Below are positions 1-8,806 of a DNA stretch of 64,000 nt, one piece after another (within the stretch, counting starts at the first letter, position 1; each line of letters opens with the position of its first letter). A model generated the notes under the pieces. That model was not told the DNA's origin. It did not search any database and worked only from the letters and a program-made list of their open reading frames with translations. The DNA lies in assembly GCF_009766105.1 (NCBI RefSeq), contig NZ_LMUH01000001.1:249187-313186 (forward strand), given 5' to 3'. The DNA comes from Granulicella sp. S156. Lineage in GTDB: Bacteria; Acidobacteriota; Terriglobia; Terriglobales; Acidobacteriaceae. Position numbers and translations under genes: made by a program.

Positions 1-977
1 TTCTCCTGCAATATCGGAGTAAGCGCATCCAGCGTGTCCTTTACGCTGCCGACCAAACCAAGATCGACCGGGGTACGTCGCCCTATCTGCTCACCGCGCA
101 GGTCAACCTGCAGGATCTTCGCTTTCTTGGGGAAAAACTGTTGGTAGGGAAAGTCGGTACCAAGCATCAGCAATGCGTCGCAGTTCATCATCGCGTGGTA
201 ACCGGAGGAGAAACCGAGCAGGCCCGTCATTCCTACGTCATAGGGGTTGTCGTACTCGATGAACTCCTTACCACGCAAGGCGTGCACAATGGGGGCTTTG
301 AGCTTAGCGGCAAGCGCAACCAATTCGTCATGCGCCCCTTCACATCCAGCGCCACCAAGAATCGTAATTTTTTGAGCGCCATTGAGTATCTCTGCAGCCT
401 GGTTCAGTTCCTTGTCGGATGGCCGGCTTACTGACGCAGAATCGTGGATGCCAAGAGCTAGCGCCGGGGAGGGACACTCGCGTGCCAGAACATCTCCGGG
501 GATAACAACAACAGCCACTCCTCGTTTCGCGATCGCGGTACGCATCGCTATCCCCAGCACACGCGGCATCTGGTCTGCCTGTGACACCAACTCGCAATAG
601 TAGCTACAGTCTTTGAAGAGATGTTCGGGATGAGTCTCCTGAAAGTAGCCGCTGCCAATCTCCTGGCTCGGAACCTGTGCCGCGATTGCCAGGACAGGAA
701 CACGGCTGCGATGACAGTCGTACAGACCATTGATGAGGTGCATGTTGCCAGGGCCGCAGCTTCCCGCACAGACGGCGATCTCCCCGGTAAGATGAGCTTC
801 CGCCCCTGCTGCAAAAGCGCCAGCCTCCTCATTGCGCATATGGAGCCATTCAATCTCTTTATGCCGTCGAATGGCATTTGTGAATCCGTTGAGGGAGTCG
901 CCCACCACACCATAGACACGCGATACGCCGGCCTGCACCAGCGTTTCGACAAATACCTCAGCCACTTTCTTTGCCAT
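1..977 (-). CDS. poxB: Pyruvate dehydrogenase (quinone) / pyruvate oxidase, N-terminal part
   Basis: Thiamine-diphosphate enzyme predicted to oxidise pyruvate to acetate and CO2 and pass electrons to membrane quinone. Only the first 325 residues lie in the window; the C-terminal cofactor-binding and membrane-binding parts are beyond base 1. The start MAKKVAEVFVETL is preceded by an AGAGGTG ribosome site. The N-terminal TPP-family domain carries the expected glutamate in RNEEAGAFAAGAEA (Glu50 or Glu51) and the segment CAGSCGPGNMHLINGLYD; a second domain starts near residue 190 (ITILGGAG). It is the last gene of a minus-strand run after maeA and fumC, which would supply pyruvate from C4 acids. 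Close relatives such as acetolactate synthase are less likely because of the VGDSLNGF and QEIGSGYFQE segments, typical of PoxB. Naming is fairly sure; the missing half prevents checking the C-terminal peptide. Confidence 0.85.
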   Translation of the reverse strand, partial: MAKKVAEVFVETLVQAGVSRVYGVVGDSLNGFTNAIRRHKEIEWLHMRNEEAGAFAAGAEAHLTGEIAVCAGSCGPGNMHLINGLYDCHRSRVPVLAIAAQVPSQEIGSGYFQETHPEHLFKDCSYYCELVSQADQMPRVLGIAMRTAIAKRGVAVVVIPGDVLARECPSPALALGIHDSASVSRPSDKELNQAAEILNGAQKITILGGAGCEGAHDELVALAAKLKAPIVHALRGKEFIEYDNPYDVGMTGLLGFSSGYHAMMNCDALLMLGTDFPYQQFFPKKAKILQVDLRGEQIGRRTPVDLGLVGSVKDTLDALTPILQE

Positions 978-1062
978 CTGTACACCTCTACGAGAGAGAC
1001 TTCTCCCGATCGTTTATCTTCCGTGTAGGTCAACCAGCGCTCGCTGCGAACGCTTTGCGAGA

Positions 1063-2529
1063 TTAGCTATTAGGAAACACCATTTTCTTCGGATCGACTA
1101 CCTGATCGAATGTCTTCTCGTCGATCCATCCGGTCGCTAGCGCAGCTTGTTTCAGAGTCGTCTCCTCATCCAGCGCCTTGTGAGCAATCTTCGAGGCTTT
1201 GTCGTAACCGATCACAGGGCTGAGAGCCGTCACGAGCATCAGCGAATTCTGAACGAACTGGGCGATACGCTTTTCGTTCAAGACCGTTCCTTCAACAGAG
1301 AAAATGCGGAACTTCTCGCAACCATCGGCCAGGATGCGTGCGGAATGTAGAAAGTTGTTAATGATGATCGGACGCATCGCGTTCAACTCAAAGTTGCCCT
1401 GCGAGCCGGCAAAGGCTACAGCCGAATCGTCTCCCAACACCTGGATGCAGATCATCACCATGGCTTCGCACTGCGTTGGATTGACCTTGCCAGGCATGAT
1501 CGACGATCCGGGTTCGTTGGCCGGCAACACCAACTCTCCCAGGCCGCAACGCGGCCCCGAAGCCAGCCAACGCATATCGTTGGCGATCTTCATCAGCGCC
1601 ACCGCGAGAGCACGCAGAGCGCCGTGCGCGTTCACCATCGCGTCAAGAGATCCCTGCGCGGCAAATTTGTTTGGCGCTGTGACGAATGGCAGGCCAGTCA
1701 GCTCCGCGATCTTCGCTGCAATCTCTTCCCCGAAATGGGGTGGTGCGTTCAGTCCGGTTCCAACAGCAGTTCCACCGGCAGCTAATAGATACAATCCATC
1801 CAGCGACCGCTCAATCAATACGATTGCATCGCGAAGCTGTGCGGCATAGCCCGACCACTCCTGTCCGACCGTTAGGGGGACGGCGTCTTCCAGATGGGTG
1901 CGGCCTATCTTGACAACATCGTTCCATTGCTTCGACTTCGCTTCGATTGCGCCTGCCAACGCTTCCACTCTAGGCAACAGGTAGTGCTTGACCTCCAGTA
2001 CGCTGGCGATGTGCATCGCCGTCGGGAAGGTGTCATTCGACGACTGCGCCATGTTGACATGGTCGTTCGGGTGAATGGGCTTCTTGCTGCCCAGCTCTCC
2101 TCCAAGCAGCTGCACGGCGCGGTTGGAGATCACTTCATTGACGTTCATGTTGGACTGCGTGCCTGATCCGGTCTGCCACACAAAGAGCGGAAACTCACTA
2201 TCCAGCTTCCCTGCGATCACTTCATCGGCCACCCGGGCAATAGCCGCAGCCTCCCATGGCTGCAGACGCCCAGCGGCCTCATTCACTAAGGCTGCGGCCT
2301 TCTTCACGTAACCGTAAGCGTGATACACCTGCTTCGGCATGCGATCATCACCGATAGCAAAGTGGATAAGGGAGCGCTCGGTTTGAGCGCCCCAATAGTG
2401 ATCCGCCGGAACCTCAACCTCACCCATCGAGTCGGTTTCCTTGCGCTTGCCCGTTGCGGCGATGCCGATCGGCAGTTGCTTCAATTCGAATGTCTGCGGG
2501 GTATCTTGTGCTGGCATACGCTTCATCAC
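1063..2529 (-). CDS. fumC: Class II fumarate hydratase
   Basis: Fumarase of the iron-independent class II family, interconverting fumarate and L-malate in the TCA cycle. The family signature [16 protein letters not shown] is intact, as are the upstream segments [15 protein letters not shown] and NPNDH-type [17 protein letters not shown] and the [12 protein letters not shown] region. About 488 residues, close to the usual 460-470 with a short N-terminal tail. The start is uncertain: GTG at 2529, ATG at 2526 and ATG at 2517 are all in frame, and an AAGG at 2532-2529 would best serve the last one. It lies 94 bases after maeA and 85 before poxB on the same strand. Aspartate ammonia-lyase is a relative but the fumarase-type sequence fits better. 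Confidence 0.93.
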   Translation of the reverse strand: MMKRMPAQDTPQTFELKQLPIGIAATGKRKETDSMGEVEVPADHYWGAQTERSLIHFAIGDDRMPKQVYHAYGYVKKAAALVNEAAGRLQPWEAAAIARVADEVIAGKLDSEFPLFVWQTGSGTQSNMNVNEVISNRAVQLLGGELGSKKPIHPNDHVNMAQSSNDTFPTAMHIASVLEVKHYLLPRVEALAGAIEAKSKQWNDVVKIGRTHLEDAVPLTVGQEWSGYAAQLRDAIVLIERSLDGLYLLAAGGTAVGTGLNAPPHFGEEIAAKIAELTGLPFVTAPNKFAAQGSLDAMVNAHGALRALAVALMKIANDMRWLASGPRCGLGELVLPANEPGSSIMPGKVNPTQCEAMVMICIQVLGDDSAVAFAGSQGNFELNAMRPIIINNFLHSARILADGCEKFRIFSVEGTVLNEKRIAQFVQNSLMLVTALSPVIGYDKASKIAHKALDEETTLKQAALATGWIDEKTFDQVVDPKKMVFPNS

Positions 2530-2623
2530 CTTGATCTTTCGGACATAGTCGCCCGATGTTCGTTGTTAGTTTTAAGGGAGGACCGCCCTTCTACTATCCT
2601 CTCTTGCGCGACCAGTCTCGAGA

Positions 2624-4339
2624 TCAGGCCTTTACTCGCTCATAGGGAAGATAAACCGGCTCCCACACATAAGCATGGAGCGACTCTTCGAAGACCTTTT
2701 CATCCGCCACTCCAGCAACGCCATCGGCGATCGCCTGCTTACCGACAGCCTCTCCTACCAACAGGCCTACTTTGCGAGAATCCGCGATGGGAGGTAGCAG
2801 ATTTGCAGTCTTGTCTTTTACCGTCGGAGATAGCTCTGCAAGCCTTTTTGCTGCGGCCATAATCATCCCGTCCGTTACCCGCTTTGCCTTTGAAGTAAGA
2901 ATGCCGAGAGCCAGGCCAGGAAAGATATAGGAGTTGTTGGTCTGAGCAATATGGAAGGACTTGCCATTGATGGTTACCGGAGCGAAGGGGCTGCCTGTAC
3001 CGATCAGTGCTTTTCCATCCGTCCACTTCAGCAGATCCTCAGGCGTAGCCTCTTCGCGCGAGGTGGGGTTCGACAAGGGAAAGATGATCGGGCGGTCCGT
3101 GTGCTTCGCCATCTCACGCACCACATCTTCCGTGAAGGCGCCTGGCTGACCGGAGACGCCGACCAGCACGGTAGCTTTGGCGTTGCGAACCACATCGAGC
3201 AAAGAGATTTCGTCCCCTCCGGATAACGTCCATCCCTTCAGGTCCGCGCTCTTCCGCACAAATGGCTGCTGGTTGGAAAGAATACCTTTCCCACCCTCTA
3301 CAAGGAGACCGTAACGATCGACAGCGTAAAACCGTTTACTGGCTTGCTCTTCGCTCAAGCCAGTCTCTTTCATGGCGGTGAGCATCAGGTTCGCTATGCC
3401 AATTCCGGCAGAGCCAAAGCCGAGAAATACAACCGTTTGTTGCTCAAGCGGAATGCCGGTTGCATTGACCGCCGCCAGCAGAGTCGCGGTGGTCACAGCG
3501 GCAGTTCCTTGAATATCGTCGTTGAAGGTACAGAGCTGGTCACGGTAACGCTCCAGCAGACGAGCTGCATTGGAGCCTGCGAAGTCTTCCCATTGCAGAA
3601 GAATATGCGGCCACCGGCGTTTGACGGCCGAAACAAAGGCTTCGACGAAGTCGTCATACTCCTGGCCGCGGACTCGCTTATTCCTCCAGCCCACGTATAT
3701 AGGATCGTTGAGACGGTCTTCATTGTCCGTCCCCACATCGAGCAGCACGGGCAAGCAGTGCTCCGGGCGGATGCCGGCAAGGGCTGTATAGAGCGCCATC
3801 TTGCCGATGGGAATTCCCATGCCGCCAGCGCCCTGGTCTCCTAATCCGAGGATGCGTTCCCCATCGCTGACGACGATGCACCTTACGTCGTCATAGCGAG
3901 GATCGGAGAGCATCTGCTCAATCCGATTCTTGTTGGGATAGCTGATGAACAGGCCACGCGGCTTGCGCCAAATCTCACTGAAACGCTGACATCCTTCACC
4001 TACGCCTGGCGTGTAGACGACGGGAAGCAGCTCTTCCACATTGTGCGCTATTAAGGAATAGAACAATGTCTCATTGGTGTCCTGAAGATCACGCATGAAG
4101 CTGTACTTGCCGAAGACGGTCTGCTGATTTTCCAGGGCCTTCTTCCGACGCTCAAGCTGCTGATCCAAATTCCCTTCATCCGGTGGCAACAATCCATGGA
4201 GAGCGAAGGTGTCTCTTTCTTGTTCTGTAAAGGCGGTGCCCTTGTTGAGCCGAGGGTTGTTCAATAGATCGTAACCAGAAAGTCTGGTCCGAACCACGTC
4301 ACTCTTCGCATCCTTATTTACCTGCGCTGACCCATTCAT
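2624..4339 (-). CDS. maeA: NAD-dependent malic enzyme (oxaloacetate-decarboxylating)
   Basis: Decarboxylates malate to pyruvate with reduction of NAD. About 571 residues, the length of the long (SfcA/eukaryote-like) malic enzymes rather than the short or phosphotransacetylase-fused bacterial ones. Visible motifs are VYTPGVGEGCQRF in the malic domain, the strongly conserved SDGERILGLGDQGAGGMGI segment, an FNDDIQGTA segment, and a Rossmann fold at VFLGFGSAGIGIAN. First gene of the maeA-fumC-poxB run; with fumC downstream it links fumarate to pyruvate. Start at MNGSAQVNKDAKSD. The intact catalytic segments make the family call firm; NAD versus NADP preference is inferred from the subfamily. Confidence 0.93.
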   Translation of the reverse strand: MNGSAQVNKDAKSDVVRTRLSGYDLLNNPRLNKGTAFTEQERDTFALHGLLPPDEGNLDQQLERRKKALENQQTVFGKYSFMRDLQDTNETLFYSLIAHNVEELLPVVYTPGVGEGCQRFSEIWRKPRGLFISYPNKNRIEQMLSDPRYDDVRCIVVSDGERILGLGDQGAGGMGIPIGKMALYTALAGIRPEHCLPVLLDVGTDNEDRLNDPIYVGWRNKRVRGQEYDDFVEAFVSAVKRRWPHILLQWEDFAGSNAARLLERYRDQLCTFNDDIQGTAAVTTATLLAAVNATGIPLEQQTVVFLGFGSAGIGIANLMLTAMKETGLSEEQASKRFYAVDRYGLLVEGGKGILSNQQPFVRKSADLKGWTLSGGDEISLLDVVRNAKATVLVGVSGQPGAFTEDVVREMAKHTDRPIIFPLSNPTSREEATPEDLLKWTDGKALIGTGSPFAPVTINGKSFHIAQTNNSYIFPGLALGILTSKAKRVTDGMIMAAAKRLAELSPTVKDKTANLLPPIADSRKVGLLVGEAVGKQAIADGVAGVADEKVFEESLHAYVWEPVYLPYERVKA

Positions 4340-4693
4340 CTAATCTTCTCCATAGAAAATGGCATGCGTTCGTCCATAGTGGGAACGCGCCTGTCTTCTC
4401 AAAAAGTAAGATGCATTTTCTTGACTCCACTGATGTGTAAAGATGTGTCAAGGTGAGCTGTCTACAAAGCTTACATCTAGTGCATTTACAATAATTTAAT
4501 GGACTGACTTGAAACTTCGTCTAAATGCCTTCCGGGGCTGCGAGGAGATTTCGGTACTGATTCGCAGCTTGGCCTAAAGCTGGAGAGTATTTAGAGATGA
4601 TATTCGGCAAATCTCTGACGACACCCAACCACAACGCACCGAATAACACGCGTAACGAAGAGCTGCGGCGTTAGACGGGCAAAGCAGGCCATA
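4340..4693. other. Intergenic region between divergent maeA and thrE
   Basis: 354 bases with no convincing gene. It must contain the divergent promoters of maeA (minus) and the thrE-like gene (plus). A TTGACA on the minus strand (4451-4446) and a GATGTGT direct repeat (4432-4438 and 4442-4448, ten bases apart) were seen, but no good -10 box sits at the right distance, so no promoter is called. Confidence 0.5.
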
Positions 4694-6031
4694 ATGACGA
4701 ATTCAAGCACCGAACAACCAAGCCTGAGCGGTACCGCGAAGGGACAGTTCTCGGTCGCAAGACTCAACGAACGAGTCGCTCCTTCGAATGCGCTCAATCT
4801 CCTCCTGACGAGTGGCGTACTCCTGTTCGTGCATGGCCAGACTACAGAAAAGATGATCGACACCATGACACGCCTGGCCGAGGCCCTGGGCTTTCAAGCC
4901 AGCGTGTTTCCACGCTGGGGTGATCTGACGGTCCGAATAGAAGGACCCCGTGGATCTTTTCACGAAATTATCGCGACTAGCCCCACGGGTGTGGACATGG
5001 CCCAGGTCACAGCCACGATGAACGTGATCGATGACGTTTGCGATGGACGGATCGATGCTGCCGGCGGTCGATCGGCACTGGAGGCGATACCACACCTTCC
5101 GCCGGTCTCGGTGGCTCGCTTTGCTTTGCTGGCCGCGGCCGGAGCAGCGGCACTGGGGGTGATCTTCGGGGAAATCCATTTCATCAGTCTCCTTCTGATT
5201 GCATGCAGTGCCGGCATTGGCGCATGCCTTCGCCGATGGTTGGGGAAGATCAGCCGCAATCTCTTCGTACAACCGTTTTGCGCAGCGTTGTTCGCTGGTG
5301 CTGTCGGAGCCGTCGCAACCCGGTTTCAGGTTGATTCAGCGTTACACCTTGTCGCGGTGTGTCCATGCATGGTGCTGGTGCCAGGTCCGCATCTTCTCAA
5401 TGGCGCAATTGATCTCACCCGTGCGCGCCTGCCACTCGGCGCCTGGCGGATACTGTATGCGAGTCTCATCATCCTCGTGATCTGTACGGGGCTACTCGTC
5501 GGCCTCTCGCTCGGGGGAGTCGTTCTACCTGCTTTAGGGCCGTCCTACCCGGTGCCGCTCGGATACGATGCCATCGCAGCGGGTGTTGCCGTCGCAGCCT
5601 ACGGCACGTTTTTCGCGATGCCCTGGCGAACACTACCCATTCCCATCCTTATCGGCATGTTGGCACATGCCTCCCGTTGGACAGCCATTTCCTGGTTCGG
5701 CGCCAGTGCTGAGATTGGAGCTCTCGTCGCCTGCCTGATTGTTGGCGTTATCATCACGCCGATTGCGGATCGGCTACGGTTGCCCTTTGCGGCATTAGCC
5801 TTCGCCTCCGTTGTATCGCTAATCCCCGGCGTGTTTCTATTTCGAGTGGCTGGCGGCCTGGTGAATCTGGCTAGCCTTGGCGGAAAGGCATCGCCCGATC
5901 TACTCCTCGCCGTCGTTGTCGACGGGACGACTGCCATTCTGATTATTCTGGCGATGACCTTCGGTCTAATTCTTCCGAAGATGTGCATTGAGCACTTTCG
6001 CCTATTTCAACATCCAATTGCACGATCCTAG
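4694..6031 (+). CDS. thrE: Threonine/serine exporter, ThrE family
   Basis: Inner-membrane protein of the ThrE family, which exports threonine and serine. Both ThrE halves are in one 445-residue chain: a soluble N-terminal stretch with GVLLFVHGQTTEKMIDTMTRLAEALG, then about ten hydrophobic segments from residue ~140 to the C-terminus (DUF1212 followed by the smaller ThrE_2-like half). In many bacteria the halves are separate genes, so this is the fused form. It stands alone, divergent from maeA. Substrate is inferred from the family only; the window also has thrB and thrC, but far away at 34-36 kb. No strong ribosome site precedes the ATG. Confidence 0.8.
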   Translation: MTNSSTEQPSLSGTAKGQFSVARLNERVAPSNALNLLLTSGVLLFVHGQTTEKMIDTMTRLAEALGFQASVFPRWGDLTVRIEGPRGSFHEIIATSPTGVDMAQVTATMNVIDDVCDGRIDAAGGRSALEAIPHLPPVSVARFALLAAAGAAALGVIFGEIHFISLLLIACSAGIGACLRRWLGKISRNLFVQPFCAALFAGAVGAVATRFQVDSALHLVAVCPCMVLVPGPHLLNGAIDLTRARLPLGAWRILYASLIILVICTGLLVGLSLGGVVLPALGPSYPVPLGYDAIAAGVAVAAYGTFFAMPWRTLPIPILIGMLAHASRWTAISWFGASAEIGALVACLIVGVIITPIADRLRLPFAALAFASVVSLIPGVFLFRVAGGLVNLASLGGKASPDLLLAVVVDGTTAILIILAMTFGLILPKMCIEHFRLFQHPIARS

Positions 6032-6373
6032 GCGATGGGAAACTTTCTCATTTCGAAGTGCTTTCAGGAACGAACAGCATGAGCGGCAGCGCAGTGACAA
6101 ACAGTATTCTTGCATGGCACGCCAAAAACTAGACGGCGACTTAGGGCAATTGCGCTGCCGATAGGATGAACAGTTGCCAGCATCCAGGAGCAACAGATGC
6201 TCTGCTACAGAGACACTAAGCGGGGAAGCTAGTTTTCCCCGTCAAGAATCATGATGATGTGGAAGGAGGGACAGGATTTTATTCCTGCGCCCTCCTTCTT
6301 TGAGTTCGCTCTGCGTCATATTATTGATACGTTTCATTTTTTCGAAGCGAAGAATCGCTGCGTGGCGTTGCCA
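6032..6373. other. Intergenic region between convergent genes, with two hairpins
   Basis: 342 bases between the thrE-like stop and the stop of the unknown gene on the minus strand. No convincing gene is seen; it holds the two hairpins listed at 6221-6298, consistent with transcription ends arriving from both sides. Confidence 0.5.
6221..6298. terminator. Two tandem hairpins between convergent genes
   Basis: The first hairpin (6221-6241) pairs CGGGGAA with TTCCCCG over a 7-base loop. The second (6262-6298) has a 9-bp outer stem GAAGGAGGG/CCCTCCTTC and a 5-bp inner stem CAGGA/TCCTG. Neither is followed by a clear T-run on either strand, so termination is inferred from position between converging genes. 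Confidence 0.45.
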
Positions 6374-7582
6374 TCAGACAATCAACTTGAGCAGGTCCTG
6401 TATTCCCATCAAGGAGTTGGACGTAGTCCCCCTTGGCAACTCTGGCCCAATCGCAAAAGCCTGGCTCTTCCCTTCGAACCAAACGAGAAAACGAGCTTCG
6501 TTCGCTCCACGCAGTCTGCAGAGATTAAGCCATGTGTAGTAGGCGCCCATATCGGCATCGACGAGTGATCCTTCCGGATCAAGACCTGCTGGCGGAGCAT
6601 TACTGAGCATGGCGTTCATAGGCTGCATCTGCTGACGAGGCGTATAACGCAGAACAATGGTTTCAGGCTGTGCACGGCGAAGGCACTCACGCGCAGCCCA
6701 CTGCACGAAGGTGGTTGAAAAGACCTGAGTACCCGAGCCTTCTGAAAGTAAGCTGAGTTGAAAATAGTTCAACACTGCATCGGCTGGGTCCTGGGAAAGC
6801 CCAATATCTTCAGGCTTGAGCTGTGCAAGTTTACCTCTGAGCGCTTCGGCTCCACTATTCCCAGAGGCAATCGTCTGCTGTGTCAGATTCAGCAGCTGCT
6901 TCCGCGGCCGATCGAGAGCGGCATAGGAGATTGTGGTCAAACCTGGAAATGGCGCAGCAACCCCACCCTCGATATACCAATGAACCCATGCATTCTGCAA
7001 TGGGTTATTACCTGCACGTGATACAGCGTGAGCCAGAAGAATATCCAATCCGTCGTCAGGCTTGATGTTATGAAAGAAAGTGCCGCTCGGCCGCAGCTTC
7101 CGAAATAGGGGGTAGTCTGTATGCTCCACACCCTGTCCTAGAATAACGATCCCGAGGCGCGGCATCGCAGGTTCGGGTGGTGGAGCTGCATCAGCAAGAT
7201 ATCCGTTGAAGGTCGCTGCTGTGGAATGGAAGGCATCCATCTGGTGCGTACTCCAAAGCCATGCTGTCAAATCCTGAATGAAGACAGCAGGACGATTGAC
7301 CCAATCCAGCTGCTCTAGTTCGGCATTAAGGCGGAGCGATGCGAACCCCTGCACCTTCGCTGCAAGCTGCTGACCCGTTAGAGATCCAAGAAGCTGCATC
7401 TGCGCATCGATCTGAACACGCTCAATTGGCAGCATCCAGTCATAATTCGTGAGCTCGCGCAAAAAGATCGGCAGAAAAGCCAATGGCAATTGCTGCAGGA
7501 GAACGAGCCTTTCGGTTGCAATATGCCGCGCCCGTGGAGGATAGTTGACGAAATCTCTAGCCGTAAGTTGCTTCGGAAGCAT
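6374..7582 (-). CDS. Protein of unknown function, partner of the upstream phosphatase-fold protein
   Basis: 402 residues, not recognised. No signal peptide or membrane segment is evident at the N-terminus (MLPKQLTARDFVNYPPRARH). It is rich in leucine and glutamine, with a segment LGIVILGQGVEHTDYPLFRKLRP in the middle and a C-terminal part around VDADMGAYYTWLNLCRLRG. It begins 3 bases after the stop of the upstream secreted alkaline-phosphatase-fold gene, so the two are almost certainly co-translated and probably work together. It is the last gene of the run that includes GH51 and araA. No function is proposed. Confidence 0.7.
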   Translation of the reverse strand: MLPKQLTARDFVNYPPRARHIATERLVLLQQLPLAFLPIFLRELTNYDWMLPIERVQIDAQMQLLGSLTGQQLAAKVQGFASLRLNAELEQLDWVNRPAVFIQDLTAWLWSTHQMDAFHSTAATFNGYLADAAPPPEPAMPRLGIVILGQGVEHTDYPLFRKLRPSGTFFHNIKPDDGLDILLAHAVSRAGNNPLQNAWVHWYIEGGVAAPFPGLTTISYAALDRPRKQLLNLTQQTIASGNSGAEALRGKLAQLKPEDIGLSQDPADAVLNYFQLSLLSEGSGTQVFSTTFVQWAARECLRRAQPETIVLRYTPRQQMQPMNAMLSNAPPAGLDPEGSLVDADMGAYYTWLNLCRLRGANEARFLVWFEGKSQAFAIGPELPRGTTSNSLMGIQDLLKLIV

Positions 7583-7585
7583 GGC

Positions 7586-8725
7586 TCAGAGCACCTCCTG
7601 CAATGGCGTGCCCTTGGCCAGTACAGGCGAAAACCCAAGCAGGCGGCCGAGTGTAGGCACCAGATCAAGCGAGTCGACAGGCCTATCTATAAAGGTGTTG
7701 TGTCGAACCCCGGGGCCGAGAACCATCATCCAGGTGGTGCGTGACAACGCGTCGCCTGTGCGGTGATGCTGAAAGCCATTACCGCCAGAGCTGATATCGG
7801 AATCGCGGCCGAAATCGGGAAGAATGAACATCGTAGTTCTACCCTTATATTCCGGATCCGCCTGAATGGCCTGCCAAATCTCCGCACAGAGGCGGTCCGA
7901 CCGGCGAATGCCGTCGATATATAAGGAATAGGCTCCAGAGTGCGCAATATCGATGTCGTGCAGCGTGATCCATAGGAGACTAGGAGAATACTGACGCATC
8001 AACTGTCTTGCAATATAGACCGAAAGCTCATCGGGGCTCGCGAGGCTCCTGGCATGGGCTGTAAAGTCGTCCAGGGATAGCTTGAGGATATTCGCGATTT
8101 TTTCTGTTTCGGTCTCGCGTTCACTCAGCGCAGAAGTGAACAATGGCGTTTCATAGTTGTCGCGAAGCAGATGTTCATAATCGACACCGGACTTACCCGC
8201 CATTGCGGCCGCCAGGAGCTGCTTCGGAAGAATAACTTCGGCGCCAAGGTTAGGTCCGTATCCACGATAGCCGCTGCTTCCAATGCGGTTGAAACCGTTA
8301 CTCGGGGCCACCACCCAGGTGTCATGGGCCGGACGTCTGAGGTCCTTGCGAAAATACTCAAAGACCGTTGGATTTACGGGCGATATCTGCGCGAAGTTAT
8401 CAAACGTTTCATAGTTTCCGGTTGCCAGAGAGGCAGTAGCGACATAATGCCCGAGGATGCCACGATTGATTACCTGAGTAAAAAAAGTAGCTTGCGGAAT
8501 CAATTCGTTAAGCATGTGCGGGATATTGCCCTGCCCCTCAGGCGCAAACGTCTCCTCATCACGCGCACCACCGCCAAATGTGACTACGACTACCTTTTGG
8601 CCGTGCGGCAACTGCATAGCTCGAAGTGGAGAGAACCCACACAACGAACTTGCAGCCGCCGTTCCCGCCACGGTGCGCAGGAACTGGCGGCGGTTCAATC
8701 CCTGCTTCGCAGCGATTTCAAGCAA
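7586..8725 (-). CDS. Secreted alkaline-phosphatase-superfamily (sulfatase-like) protein
   Basis: About 380 residues with an N-terminal export signal of Tat type, NRRQFLRTVAGTAAASSLCGF, followed by a chain that resembles the alkaline phosphatase/sulfatase fold: VVVVTFGGGARDEETFAPEG near the start, TLHDIDIAHSGAYSLYIDGIRRSD in the middle, IMP-like FILPDFGRDSDISSGG, and a C-terminal DLVPTLGRLLG. Catalytic residues could not all be assigned. The only standard in-frame start is TTG at 8725, which lacks a ribosome site. A strong GGAGGAGG (8770-8763) instead points to an in-frame ACG at 8758, giving an N-terminus NFPRVPVDSALLEIAAKQ ahead of the signal. Directly upstream of the unknown gene at 6374-7582. 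Substrate unknown. Confidence 0.65.
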   Translation of the reverse strand: MLEIAAKQGLNRRQFLRTVAGTAAASSLCGFSPLRAMQLPHGQKVVVVTFGGGARDEETFAPEGQGNIPHMLNELIPQATFFTQVINRGILGHYVATASLATGNYETFDNFAQISPVNPTVFEYFRKDLRRPAHDTWVVAPSNGFNRIGSSGYRGYGPNLGAEVILPKQLLAAAMAGKSGVDYEHLLRDNYETPLFTSALSERETETEKIANILKLSLDDFTAHARSLASPDELSVYIARQLMRQYSPSLLWITLHDIDIAHSGAYSLYIDGIRRSDRLCAEIWQAIQADPEYKGRTTMFILPDFGRDSDISSGGNGFQHHRTGDALSRTTWMMVLGPGVRHNTFIDRPVDSLDLVPTLGRLLGFSPVLAKGTPLQEVL

Positions 8726-8806
8726 GGCCGAATCAACTGGAACCCGAGGAAAATTCGTAAGACCTCCTCCGGTGCATATTCAGGGTCACCGTCTGTTATA
8801 AGCGTT

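Noticed and set aside
548..1033. A 161-codon minus-strand open frame overlapping poxB
   Set aside because: It is a shifted frame of the PoxB gene; only the frame starting at 977 gives family sequence, and it is open to the window edge.
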